From Neorhizobium galegae bv. orientalis str. HAMBI 540 (GTDB taxonomy: Bacteria; Pseudomonadota; Alphaproteobacteria; Rhizobiales; Rhizobiaceae): a stretch of 64,000 nt of DNA. Where the stretch lies: the NCBI RefSeq assembly GCF_000731315.1, contig NZ_HG938354.1, positions 868,001 to 932,000 on the forward strand, read 5' to 3'. This document shows positions 54,136-61,403 of this stretch, one piece after another. The notes below the pieces were generated by a model, which saw only the letters and a program-made list of their open reading frames with translations, was not told the origin of the DNA and did no database searches. The position numbers were made by a program, and so were the translations under genes. Position 1 is the stretch's first letter. Each line of letters opens with the position of its first letter.

Positions 54136-54339
54136 ATGCCGACTGGTACTGTCAAATTTTTCAACGACGACAAGGGATTTGGTTTCATCACTCCGGAGAA
54201 CGGAGGGGCGGATGTATTTGTGCACGTTTCTGCTCTGGAGCGGGGCGGTTCTCTGAAAGAGGGACAAAAGGTAAGCTACGAGATAGGCCAGGACCGCAAG
54301 ACCGGAAAATCAAAAGCCGAAAACGTTAGCGCGCTTTGA
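54136..54339 (+). CDS. cspA: Cold-shock family protein
   Basis: The 67-residue single cold-shock domain has RNP1 KGFGFITPE and RNP2 VFVHVSAL. It binds single-stranded RNA or DNA as a chaperone. It starts behind CAGGAGTTCTC. The standalone gene begins the stress-type block. Many paralogs exist in rhizobia, so the exact name is generic. Confidence 0.95.
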   Translation: MPTGTVKFFNDDKGFGFITPENGGADVFVHVSALERGGSLKEGQKVSYEIGQDRKTGKSKAENVSAL

Positions 54340-54691
54340 TCAAGCTCGCGCGCTCATCCTAAAATCCGTCTAGCGCTGCCTCTAAGACCGTGCTCACCAC
54401 TTGCCGGATAGGATGATTGCAGGCTCGATGTCGTTCTACAAAGGCTTCAAAGCAAAGTTGCGGACATAGGGATCGCGACCAGCACCTTCGATAAAGTTCG
54501 CCCCGAATTTTCCGAAGGTGTCACGCAGCCCGCTCGAATCGGAACGCGACCGTTTTTCCGGTCGCTTCCAGACTATGCCGATAGAGCGCCTCGGCGCCAT
54601 GCCTTCACGATGATGTAATCGGATCGGAACAACTCTTCTCTCAAGTGAGTTTAGGGGTGTGGTGCCTTGTCAAGAAACATGAGGTGCAGCG
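54340..54691. other. Intergenic stretch with hairpin
   Basis: These 352 bp hold no convincing gene. A strong hairpin lies at 54541-54569: GCGACCG and CGGTCGC arms, extended by GGAA/TTCC with one bulge. It is of unknown role. The last 70 bp carry the promoter of the DUF4142 gene. Confidence 0.6.
54626..54651 (+). promoter_or_regulatory. Candidate EcfG (general stress sigma) promoter
   Basis: GGAAC (54626-54630), a 17-bp spacer and AGTT (54648-54651) resemble the alphaproteobacterial stress sigma promoter GGAAC-N16-17-CGTT. It lies 40 bp before the DUF4142 gene. Confidence 0.55.
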
Positions 54692-55183
54692 ATGCCATAT
54701 AAATTCATGTTTGCCGGCCTGATATTAGCGATCGGCTGTACGACGGCGGCCGCCGCCGTGGCCAAGAGCGACAAGGAATTTCTGAGCGACGCGATCAAAA
54801 CCGACAATTCCGAAATCAGACTCGGTGACCTCGCTACGAAAAAGGGCGGCAGCGACGGTGTACGCTCATTCGCTCAGACATTGATCGACGATCATCGCAG
54901 AGCCAAGGACGATGCTACGGCTCTCGCCACGGATCTTGATGTAAAGATAACCGGCATTGTGACGACCGAGGCGCAAAACGAGATCGAAAAGCTTCAAAGC
55001 CTAAGTGGCCCCGAATTCGACAAGGAGTTCGTGAACTATATGGTCTCGGCCCACGAGAAAAATATTTCCGAATTCGGCGAAAAGGCCGCTGAGGGCGGCA
55101 GGCCGGTGCCGGAACTTGCAAAGAAGACGTTGCCGACGTTGCAACGGCACCTCCAACTTGCCCAATCGCTAAGCGGGCATTGA
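54692..55183 (+). CDS. DUF4142 exported protein
   Basis: The 163-residue protein has a signal peptide (about residues 1-24) and a DUF4142 ferritin-like helical domain. The domain has DKEFLSDAIKTDNSEIRLGDLA, RSFAQTLIDDH and FDKEFVNYMVSAHEKNISEF. The family is periplasmic and stress-induced in rhizobia, but its biochemical function is not established. An EcfG-like promoter precedes it. Confidence 0.9.
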   Translation: MPYKFMFAGLILAIGCTTAAAAVAKSDKEFLSDAIKTDNSEIRLGDLATKKGGSDGVRSFAQTLIDDHRRAKDDATALATDLDVKITGIVTTEAQNEIEKLQSLSGPEFDKEFVNYMVSAHEKNISEFGEKAAEGGRPVPELAKKTLPTLQRHLQLAQSLSGH

Positions 55184-55280
55184 TCGCATGGCTGCTCGCC
55201 CGACCGCTTCGGCTTGCTGAAGCGGTCCGGCGCCGTTTTCTTATGGTCGGGGCCCAACACCAACTCCAGTTTAGCCATGC

Positions 55281-55607
55281 TCACCGCTGCCTTTGCGGAA
55301 CCTCGTCCGGCCGGATTACAGGTGTATTGCCGACCGGCGGAGCCGGCTCGACGAAATCGCTATCGCCCGTCGAAGGTGGCTTTAAAACGCCATTGCAATC
55401 GGACAATTTTTCTGTGGCGGATTTATTTGCCGGTCGTGAATTGTCTTCTGTCGTCATGTTCTGGTTCTGCTGCCGATCCAGCGCCTGGCAGCGATCCGGC
55501 TGTTTGGCGGAGGCCTGGGCAAAAGCCGATGCCGGCAGAAGCCCGATGGCACATAGTACGCATATCCGCTTGGCCCAATCGAAAACCCTTGTCTCAACGG
55601 AGAGCAT
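55281..55607 (-). CDS. Small exported protein of unknown function
   Basis: The 108-residue protein has a signal peptide (RICVLCAIGLLPASAFAQA) and a short mature part with two Cys (..DRCQALDRQQNQN.. and ..LSDCNGVLKPP) and a proline-rich end. It starts behind AAAGGAGGGACAG and has an EcfG-like promoter. I recognise it only as a rhizobial-style hypothetical stress protein. Confidence 0.75.
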   Translation of the reverse strand: MLSVETRVFDWAKRICVLCAIGLLPASAFAQASAKQPDRCQALDRQQNQNMTTEDNSRPANKSATEKLSDCNGVLKPPSTGDSDFVEPAPPVGNTPVIRPDEVPQRQR

Positions 55608-55636
55608 CTGTCCCTCCTTTGTGTCACTTCCGATAA

Positions 55637-55661
55637 AACCTATCGGAGGCGGTGATGTTCC
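55637..55661 (-). promoter_or_regulatory. Candidate EcfG promoter
   Basis: On the minus strand GGAAC (55661-55657), a 16-bp spacer and GGTT (55640-55637) precede the small exported protein gene by 30 bp. Confidence 0.6.
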
Positions 55662-55808
55662 AGACTAAGCGTTCGGGCACCATTCTTGACGTCGCTATCG
55701 AACGCTGATCCTAATGCTGTTCACGTTAGAGATCACAATTCCGTAGAAAGCCGGTTGATCTGCAGTTTTGGCCGCTATCTTCCCGGAGGAAGCCGCAAGG
55801 AGGCAGCC

Positions 55809-56027
55809 ATGGACCTATCTTCTGAAAACGTAATCGCCGTTCTCGGACCCGTCGACGAAACCTTGGTTGCCGATATCCTGGCGACAGGGGCTTCTGTTCG
55901 CGATCTGGCCGAAGCCTGGGCTTGGGTGAATGCTGACGAAGCGCTGATGAACGAAGGACGAAAACTGCCAACGGGAAAGGTAGCGGAGCTGGTCGATCTG
56001 CTGGAGATCGACGATGAAAGCCCTTGA
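55809..56027 (+). CDS. Small conserved-type protein of unknown function
   Basis: The 72-residue acidic protein has regular helices (DETLVADILATGASVRDLAEAWAWVNADEALMNEG). It starts behind AAGGAGGCAGCC, a strong ribosome site. No family is recognised. It overlaps in antisense the 3' part of the frame at 55815-56264. Confidence 0.7.
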   Translation: MDLSSENVIAVLGPVDETLVADILATGASVRDLAEAWAWVNADEALMNEGRKLPTGKVAELVDLLEIDDESP

Positions 56028-56264
56028 TCGTCGGACGCCCATCGATTTTGGCTGACCTTTGAAGTGGAGCACCTCCCCCGCCCTTGCCTCCTCAGTTTCG
56101 GCCATTTTGGTTTTAGGCGGCTCGTCATTCTCATCCGGATTGGGATTCGGCTCTTCGTCGGGCAAACGGTCTGGTTCAGGCTCCTTGATGGGACGTATCG
56201 GCGTGACTGGTGGTGGCACCGGAGGTACAGGGTTGGGAATGGGTTCGACAGGATCTTGAGCCAT
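55815..56264 (-). CDS. Proline-rich small protein, frame running into antisense of the neighbour
   Basis: The start is strong (GAAAGGAGATTTGCA before the ATG at 56264) and an EcfG-like promoter lies 22 bp upstream. The first ~52 residues are a proline/glutamate-rich acidic sequence (PNPVPPVPPPVTPIRP.., ..DEEPNPNPDEND). After that the frame stays open for ~95 residues that are the antisense of the gene at 55809 and look non-protein-like. The natural product may end near 56090 in relatives, with a lost stop here. Only the N-terminal part is supported. Confidence 0.5.
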   Translation of the reverse strand: MAQDPVEPIPNPVPPVPPPVTPIRPIKEPEPDRLPDEEPNPNPDENDEPPKTKMAETEEARAGEVLHFKGQPKSMGVRRSRAFIVDLQQIDQLRYLSRWQFSSFVHQRFVSIHPSPGFGQIANRSPCRQDIGNQGFVDGSENGDYVFRR

Positions 56265-56285
56265 TGCAAATCTCCTTTCTGGCCC

Positions 56286-56310
56286 AACCGAAAACCTGTA
56301 ATTGGGTTCC
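56286..56310 (-). promoter_or_regulatory. Candidate EcfG promoter
   Basis: On the minus strand GGAAC (56310-56306), a 16-bp spacer and GGTT (56289-56286) precede the proline-rich protein gene. Confidence 0.6.
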
Positions 56311-56323
56311 AGTGCGGAGGCTC

Positions 56324-56697
56324 TCATTGATGTCTGCGCAAGTGGCCAAAGCGAAAACCGCCTGATACGGCGGCACGAACCATCATCATTTCTCCGATCG
56401 CATCATGCGTCATGAGGCCTATGAGATGATCCGCACCGTGTACAACGGCAATGGCCGGCACATTGCCCTGCTGCATCAATCGCAAGCTCTCTTCCAGGCT
56501 TTTGCGATAGTGGATTTTTGGAATATCGACCCGCATCGCGCTTGCGACAGGCGTGTCCGGACCTTTGTCCTTCAAGCTGCGGATCATGTCGTCACGCGTC
56601 AGAAGACCTTCAAAACGGCCGTCGGAATCGACCACCGGAATTCACGTTGTGTAGTCGCAAGCAGCATATCAATTGCATCGTCCTTCCCTGTTGCCGC
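56324..56697 (-). pseudogene. CBS-domain remnant of a site-2 protease-type protein
   Basis: The frame at 56324-56635 encodes a CBS pair end (GRFEGLLTRDDMIRSL, AIAVVHGADHLIGLMTHDAIGEMMMVRA), as found at the C-terminus of M50 site-2-protease/CBS proteins. Just upstream, in another frame, GKDDAIDMLLATTQREF continues the domain; a 1-bp loss near 56636-56640 breaks it. The protease part is absent, replaced by the chrA region. This is a non-functional leftover. Confidence 0.75.
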
Positions 56698-56795
56698 TTA
56701 ACCGATATGCCAGGCTGCGGCTCGAACCGTCGGCGATACCTAAAGCCGGCTATGCCATAACCGCTGCGGATGCCGCGCTGCTGCAGGCGTTTCGG

Positions 56796-58023
56796 CTAGA
56801 AGAAGGCAAGCCCGATGCCAGCCATCCCCACTGCAATGACCACCGTCCAGGGTGGAGCCTTCCAGACGGTCAGAAGAACAAAGCCGGTCAGAGCCAGCGC
56901 GAAGTCGTGTGGGCGCAGGATGGCGCTTGTCCATACCGGACTGTAGAGAGCCGCACCAAGGATCCCGACCACAGCAGCGTTAGCCCCCCGCATGGCGGCC
57001 TGCGCGCGCGGACGTCTTCGGAAATCGTCCCAAAAGGGAAGTGCTCCGATCACAAGGAGGAAGCCCGGCAGAAAAACCGCAATGAGCGCGATCACCGCGC
57101 CGACAGCGCCATTCGGGGCGGGTCCCATGACTGCGCCCAGATAGGCCGCGAAGGTAAACAGCGGGCCCGGCATCGCCTGGGTGGCGCCATAGCCAGCCAG
57201 GAAGGCATCGGCGCTGACCCAGCCGGAATTGACCACCTCCGCTTGCAGCAGTGGCAGAACGACGTGTCCGCCGCCAAACACGAGGGCGCCGGAGCGAAAA
57301 AAGGCATCGAACAGCAAAAAGGTCCTGTGATCCCGTGGCAGATGCTACAAATGGCAGAAGGGCGAGCAGCGTAAAAAACGCTATCAGGCTGAGAACACCG
57401 ACCCAACGCGGCACCCTGAACGACAGGTTGCCGGCACTACTAGATTGGCCGTTGCGACAAAGCAGAAGTCCGGCGACGGCACCTAGCGCGATCGCCGCGA
57501 TCTGCCCGATCGCACTGGAAAGAAATACCACCATGAGCACGGCGGCCAGGGCAATGCTGACGCGCTCCCGGTCCGGCGTCAGGCTGCGGGCCATTCCCCA
57601 CACCGCCTGCGCAACAACAGCGACGGCAACGATCTTGAGCCCATGAAGCAATCCCTCGCCTATCGGCCCGCTGAACGCTGTAGCCGACATGGCGAAGATG
57701 ACGAGCAGAAGCGCGGATGGAAGCGTAAATGCCGCCCAGGCGGCAAGCGCCCCCAACGGCCCTCCGCGCAGCAAGCCCAGAGCAAAACCGGCCTGGCTGG
57801 AAGCCGGACCTGGCAGGAACTGACAGAGCGCGACGAGGTCTGCGTATCCCGACTCATCAATCCATTTCCGGCGGATCACCAGTTCGTTTCGGAAGTAGCC
57901 AAGATGGGCAATCGGTCCGCCGAACGAAGTGAGGCCGAGTTTCAGAAAAACGAGGAACACTTCGCCGACTGTGCCGCGCGATCGTCCGTCGATCTCGGAG
58001 ATTGTTTCCGTTGACGACCTCAC
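56796..58023 (-). pseudogene. chrA: Chromate transporter gene with a frameshift
   Basis: The 5' frame (58023 to about 57320) encodes the first ChrA half (FLKLGLTSFGGPIAHLGYF, QFLPGPASSQAGFALG). The 3' frame (about 57317-56796) encodes the second half (SGALVFGGGHVVLPLLQAEVV, QAMPGPLFTFAAYLGA). The halves meet at a T-run near 57315-57320 with a 1-nt shift. ChrA is normally one ~400-residue membrane protein that exports chromate. A real homopolymer frameshift or a sequencing error is possible; as read, the full protein is not made. Confidence 0.8.
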
Positions 58024-58121
58024 GAAAAAACTCCTCGGTTCTTTCCCCGGCCCGTTCGAAGGCGGTTACTCCGCAAGGAGTCCAAAGGCCGTGCGGATTG
58101 CTTCGGCGGCATAGGCAGGAC

Positions 58122-58307
58122 ATGGAGCCGGAGAGAAGATCCCGATGTTCCATTCCTCACCAGACGATGGACCATCTCCGGGAAGATATCGAAAAAGTCG
58201 ATGAACCTCAGCTGAAGGCGATGTTCGAGACATCGGCGGAAGTACTGGGCGGTCTGAAGAAGGCATTCTCCGACTATGAGCAAAAAAACGAAGCCGCGTG
58301 GCAATGA
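58122..58307 (+). CDS. Small protein of unknown function
   Basis: The 61-residue protein has a helical second half (KVDEPQLKAMFETSAEVLGGLKKAFSDYEQ) typical of conserved rhizobial small proteins. The ATG follows GGCAGGAC. There is no recognised domain. It lies in the stress-type block between chrA and the possible gene at 58420. Confidence 0.65.
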   Translation: MEPERRSRCSIPHQTMDHLREDIEKVDEPQLKAMFETSAEVLGGLKKAFSDYEQKNEAAWQ

Positions 58308-58359
58308 CTGCGGATGATCATCTTCGAATCTGATGTTGCGGCAACGGCGCTTCTGGTCG

Positions 58360-58384
58360 GGAACCTAAGCCGGTTTCCCAAGTT
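58360..58384 (+). promoter_or_regulatory. Candidate EcfG promoter
   Basis: GGAAC (58360-58364), a 16-bp spacer and AGTT (58381-58384) lie 36 bp before the TTG at 58420. Confidence 0.45.
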
Positions 58385-58419
58385 TCGGGTGCTTGCGCAG
58401 GAATCTTCGGAGGCATCCC

Positions 58420-59025
58420 TTGGCTCAAGCACAGCGCGCCGTTCCTGATGACGAAACGAACCGCCCCACCGATCCCGAAGACAAGAACCGGGAAAGAGAA
58501 GCGCAGGCATCCGATCACAAGGAACACGAAAAGAAGCCCTCACTCATCCGCCGGCATCATGGGTTCGTCGTGCAACTCGATCCAGACGGGAGCGTGGTCG
58601 CTGCTGTGATCCCATCCGCGGACGTGCTTTTCGACCTCAGCCTTTGCGAGGCGGGAAGCAACTTGCGGGCTCAGAAGGAAGTGGTCGATGCGGAGTCCGG
58701 CGTCGCGAGCGTACGCGTTACGGAAGTAGTCCCAGAAGGTGTAGATGCGCTCGTCCGGATGAAGGTGGCGGAGTGCGTCCGTCCAGCCTTGGTCGACAAG
58801 ATGCCTAAAGGCATCCCTCACTTCGACGCGGAAGAGCGCGTCGTTCGTCCAGCGTTCCGGCTTGTAGACGTCGAGTTCGGTCGGCATAACGTTGTAGTCG
58901 CCGACGAGGACGACTGGCACTTCCAGCTCGAGCAGCTCTGCCGCGTAGTCGCGAAGGCGCTTGAACCAGCGGAGTTTGTAGTCAAACTTCGGTCCTGGAC
59001 ATGGATTGCCGTTCGGGAGATATAG
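58420..59025 (+). CDS. Possible small charged protein, antisense-extended
   Basis: A TTG start at 58420 has GGAGG seven nt upstream and an EcfG-like promoter. The first ~40 residues are very hydrophilic (DDETNRPTDPEDKNRERE.., SDHKEHEKKP). From 58540 on, the frame is the antisense of exonuclease III and is unlikely to be real protein. If a gene is here, its natural end is probably near 58540. It is weakly supported. Confidence 0.35.
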   Translation: MAQAQRAVPDDETNRPTDPEDKNREREAQASDHKEHEKKPSLIRRHHGFVVQLDPDGSVVAAVIPSADVLFDLSLCEAGSNLRAQKEVVDAESGVASVRVTEVVPEGVDALVRMKVAECVRPALVDKMPKGIPHFDAEERVVRPAFRLVDVEFGRHNVVVADEDDWHFQLEQLCRVVAKALEPAEFVVKLRSWTWIAVREI

Positions 59026-59337
59026 ACCCCCGATGACAATCCCGTCGACGATGGCCTCGATGTACCGGCTGTGCTCGTCCTCCGGTTCGCCGGGAAGACC
59101 CTTCCGCGTCAGATGAGGCTCCTGCCCCCTCGCGAGGATGGCCACACCGTTCCAGGATTTCTGCCCCTGCCAGATGGCTCCATAGCCGGCACCCTCGAGC
59201 GCCTTGATTGGAAACTTCTCCTGCGGCGCCTTCAACTCCTGCAGGCATAGGACGTCGGGCGACGCTTCTTCGAGCCATCGCAGGAGGACTTCAAGCCGGC
59301 CGTTGATGCCGTTGACGTTGTAGGTGGCGACCTTCAC
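58540..59337 (-). CDS. xthA: Exonuclease III
   Basis: The 265-residue protein of the endonuclease/exonuclease/phosphatase family has VATYNVNGINGR, CLQELKAPQEKFP, GDYNVMPTELDVY and WDHSSDHAPVWIEL. It acts on abasic sites and 3' blocks in DNA repair. The GTG at 59337 overlaps the stop of the small gene at 59334 (GTGA) and has AAGGCGG upstream. Rhizobia carry several Xth paralogs; this one sits in a stress-type block. Confidence 0.92.
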   Translation of the reverse strand: MKVATYNVNGINGRLEVLLRWLEEASPDVLCLQELKAPQEKFPIKALEGAGYGAIWQGQKSWNGVAILARGQEPHLTRKGLPGEPEDEHSRYIEAIVDGIVIGGLYLPNGNPCPGPKFDYKLRWFKRLRDYAAELLELEVPVVLVGDYNVMPTELDVYKPERWTNDALFRVEVRDAFRHLVDQGWTDALRHLHPDERIYTFWDYFRNAYARDAGLRIDHFLLSPQVASRLAKAEVEKHVRGWDHSSDHAPVWIELHDEPMMPADE

Positions 59338-59543
59338 GTGCCGCCGCCTTCGAGTTCCGTCTCCTCCTCGATCGCAGATAGTCTTGCATTTGCAGCGTCC
59401 AGCACTGCGGTGAGGAATTCCACACGGGTCCATCCGACGAGGTGCGCCTCCTCCACAAGGAGCTGGATGGCATAGTCGACGGTCTGGTCGAGCTCTACCT
59501 TGCGCTCAGGCGTACCGGCGCTGCTGGTGGGCGGGTCGATCAT
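59334..59543 (-). CDS. Small protein co-transcribed with xthA
   Basis: The 69-residue helical protein (ELDQTVDYAIQLLVEEAHLVGWTRVEFLTAVLDAANARL) starts behind CGGAGGAACT, a strong site. Its stop overlaps the xthA GTG, implying translational coupling. I do not recognise a family. Confidence 0.75.
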   Translation of the reverse strand: MIDPPTSSAGTPERKVELDQTVDYAIQLLVEEAHLVGWTRVEFLTAVLDAANARLSAIEEETELEGGGT

Positions 59544-59588
59544 AGTTCCTCCGTCAGGCCGACGGCTTCGTGTTAGGATGGGCCGCAA

Positions 59589-59789
59589 TTATGCAGGCGG
59601 CCTACTTTTCAACTCGTTTTCGACCTTGGAACGCGAGTTGCCGAGCTTCTTGACGGTGTCCTTGGCTTTGGATCTCGAAACACCTTCCTTCGAGGCCTCG
59701 TACCGAACCTCGTGATCCTGACCGCCGGCCACCTCTGCGCGATTTTGTGCGCGACCTCTGGATGTGGTTGCTATGCCTTCTCTCCTCAT
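59589..59789 (-). CDS. DUF3606 protein
   Basis: The 66-residue basic protein has the DUF3606 core VAGGQDHEVRYEASKEGVSRSKAKDTVKKLGNS. DUF3606 proteins are common small stress-associated proteins in rhizobia; their function is not known. The ATG at 59789 lies behind CAGGATT and 22 bp downstream of an EcfG promoter. Confidence 0.85.
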   Translation of the reverse strand: MRREGIATTSRGRAQNRAEVAGGQDHEVRYEASKEGVSRSKAKDTVKKLGNSRSKVENELKSRPPA

Positions 59790-59811
59790 AATCCTGGTTT
59801 CGATCACTGAA

Positions 59812-59836
59812 AACGGGCGTCGATTCAAAGAGTTCC
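59812..59836 (-). promoter_or_regulatory. EcfG promoter, consensus match
   Basis: On the minus strand GGAAC (59836-59832), a 16-bp spacer and CGTT (59815-59812) match the consensus exactly. It precedes the DUF3606 gene. Confidence 0.75.
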
Positions 59837-59893
59837 CAGGCGGCCAGCAAACTTGGTACCGGCGCCGGCGGTGAGGTCTGCTCTTGAAGCGAA

Positions 59894-59918
59894 GGAACTT
59901 CGGGCGGCAGCCAAGGTT
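59894..59918 (+). promoter_or_regulatory. Candidate EcfG promoter
   Basis: GGAAC (59894-59898), a 16-bp spacer and GGTT (59915-59918) lie 43 bp before the ATG at 59962. Confidence 0.6.
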
Positions 59919-59920
59919 CG

Positions 59921-59952
59921 TCACGAGCGAGAAGGCGTCACGAGCGAGAAGG
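59921..59952. repeat. 17-bp tandem direct repeat
   Basis: TCACGAGCGAGAAGG occurs at 59921-59935 and again at 59938-59952. The second copy provides part of the ribosome site (AAGGGAG) of the next gene. Confidence 0.9.
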
Positions 59953-59961
59953 GAGCAACCG

Positions 59962-60291
59962 ATGCGCTAGCGTTCCTGGCTTACCGACCTTGGCACATGG
60001 ACTGCCCGTCCGTATGATTTCGCTGTTGTTGTGATCTACGGGATTTCGTGGCTCGTCCTCAGTCGGGAGAGCCTCGAATGGCACGGCGTGGCGACGCTTG
60101 CGACATGGCTGATGACGCTTTTCATCCAGAAGGCGGAGCATCGCGACACTCAGGTCATCCATGCCAAGCTCGACGAACTTCTCCGCGCTCATGGCGATAC
60201 AAAGAACGAGATCACCCAGCTCGATCAGAAGGAGCCGGACCAGATCGAAAGCTTCCGGGAAGGCCAAACGGCTGCTGGCGAAGAACCTTGA
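59962..60291 (+). pseudogene. Low-affinity iron permease-like gene with amber codon 3
   Basis: An ATG at 59962 behind AAGGGAGCAACCG is followed by CGC and an in-frame TAG (59968-59970). Beyond the stop the same frame reads RSWLTDLGTWTARPYDFAVV, then one to two membrane segments and TLFIQKAEHRDTQVIHAKLDELLRA. This matches the low-affinity iron permease (PF04120-like) family of small membrane proteins. Translation could restart only from a GTG at 60031, losing the first membrane part. A single base change would restore a 109-residue protein. Confidence 0.7.
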
Positions 60292-60326
60292 AGCGCGTCC
60301 TCAATGTTGTCGTCTAACCAGTAGGT

Positions 60327-61301
60327 TCACCGCAAGGAGCTCGCCCTTTCGAGCTGAGAGCGTAGCCAGAGATTTGCGGGATCATGATCAAGGCGGCTAT
60401 GCCACACTATCTGAACAGCAGTTGGCGGTGCGGTCCAGGGCAATTCCGCGAACCCGACGGCACCTGACCGCCGGAAGACGTCTGCGAGCCTTGCCGGGGC
60501 GATCGCGGCTGCTGAAGTTCCGGCCAGCAGCGCGGGCAGCGCCAGGAAGTGCGGCTGAACTACCTTCAGATTTGGCGTTGTGCCTATCTTCGCGAACTCA
60601 GCTTCGAGGGTGGAACGATCGAACATCTCCATCCGCCGGGTCAGTCCCCGCTCGGAAACCTGCCCGTCTTCAATGCCACCTGCCGAAACGACGAATAGAG
60701 GCAGTCCGGCAAGCTGCTGGACGGTGATGGGGTATCCAGCCAATGGATGATCGGGCGCGAGGAGAACCACGTCCCTTTCATTAAAAAGCAACCGGGCGCG
60801 AAGTCGATGGGGAATGTCCCGGAACGACCCGAGAGCGATATCGATACGGCCGATATCGATTTGCGCGGTGAGGTCGATCCTTGTCGCAGGCAGGATGGTT
60901 ACATCGATACCTGGTGCTTGCTCGGTCAGGATTCGAAGGAAATTCGGAACGACGACCGCCGTGATGTAGTCCGTCGCCGCGATGCAGAACTGGCGCACCG
61001 ACGTCTCGGGGCGAAAAACCGGTGAGCCTATCGCCCGCTCGACGGACGCAAGTGCATCCCGAACCAGCGGCCCCATCTCGACCGCCCTCGCCGTCGGCAC
61101 CATTCCAACCGCTGTCCGGACAAAAAGCTCATCGTTCAGAAGGCTGCGAAGGCGCGATAGCGCATGGCTCACTGCCGACGGGCTGAGCCCGATCACCTGC
61201 CCTGCACGCAGTACGTTTCGCTCGCGCATCATGGCGTCGAAGACGGTCAGGAGATTGAGGTCGAGGTTTTTCACGGGCGTACGGGCAAGGTCATGCGTCA
61301 A
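60327..61301 (-). CDS. LysR-family transcriptional regulator
   Basis: The 324-residue protein has an N-terminal HTH (LDLNLLTVFDAMMRERNVLRAGQVIGLSPSAVSHALSRLR) and a LysR effector domain resembling the NodD/PnbR-like group (RQFCIAATDYITAVVVPNFLRIL). It is divergent from the nitroreductase operon with a T-N11-A palindrome between them. It is the likely activator of that operon with an aromatic inducer. Confidence 0.93.
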   Translation of the reverse strand: MTHDLARTPVKNLDLNLLTVFDAMMRERNVLRAGQVIGLSPSAVSHALSRLRSLLNDELFVRTAVGMVPTARAVEMGPLVRDALASVERAIGSPVFRPETSVRQFCIAATDYITAVVVPNFLRILTEQAPGIDVTILPATRIDLTAQIDIGRIDIALGSFRDIPHRLRARLLFNERDVVLLAPDHPLAGYPITVQQLAGLPLFVVSAGGIEDGQVSERGLTRRMEMFDRSTLEAEFAKIGTTPNLKVVQPHFLALPALLAGTSAAAIAPARLADVFRRSGAVGFAELPWTAPPTAVQIVWHSRLDHDPANLWLRSQLERASSLR

Positions 61302-61305
61302 CCAT

Positions 61306-61322
61306 AATGCATGGCATGCATT
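61306..61322. promoter_or_regulatory. LysR-type operator
   Basis: AATGCAT-GGC-ATGCATT is a perfect inverted repeat with a T-N11-A arrangement (T 61308, A 61320). It starts 5 bp from the LysR start and 82 bp from the nitroreductase start. Confidence 0.7.
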
Positions 61323-61403
61323 TTCAGATTGTCAATATTGCACTTCCTGAGACCCGCTTCGGGGAGGATGATCCGTGCATCCGATAACAGACGGACAGAG
61401 ATC

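Noticed and set aside
54541..54569. Strong hairpin between the cold-shock and DUF4142 genes as a terminator or small RNA
   Set aside because: There is no U-run and it is ~200 bp past the cold-shock stop. I record it in the intergenic entry but cannot assign a role.
58318..58527. 69-codon minus-strand frame with one hydrophobic segment next to xthA
   Set aside because: It starts with GTG without a ribosome site and lies antisense to the better-signalled TTG start at 58420; no family recognised.
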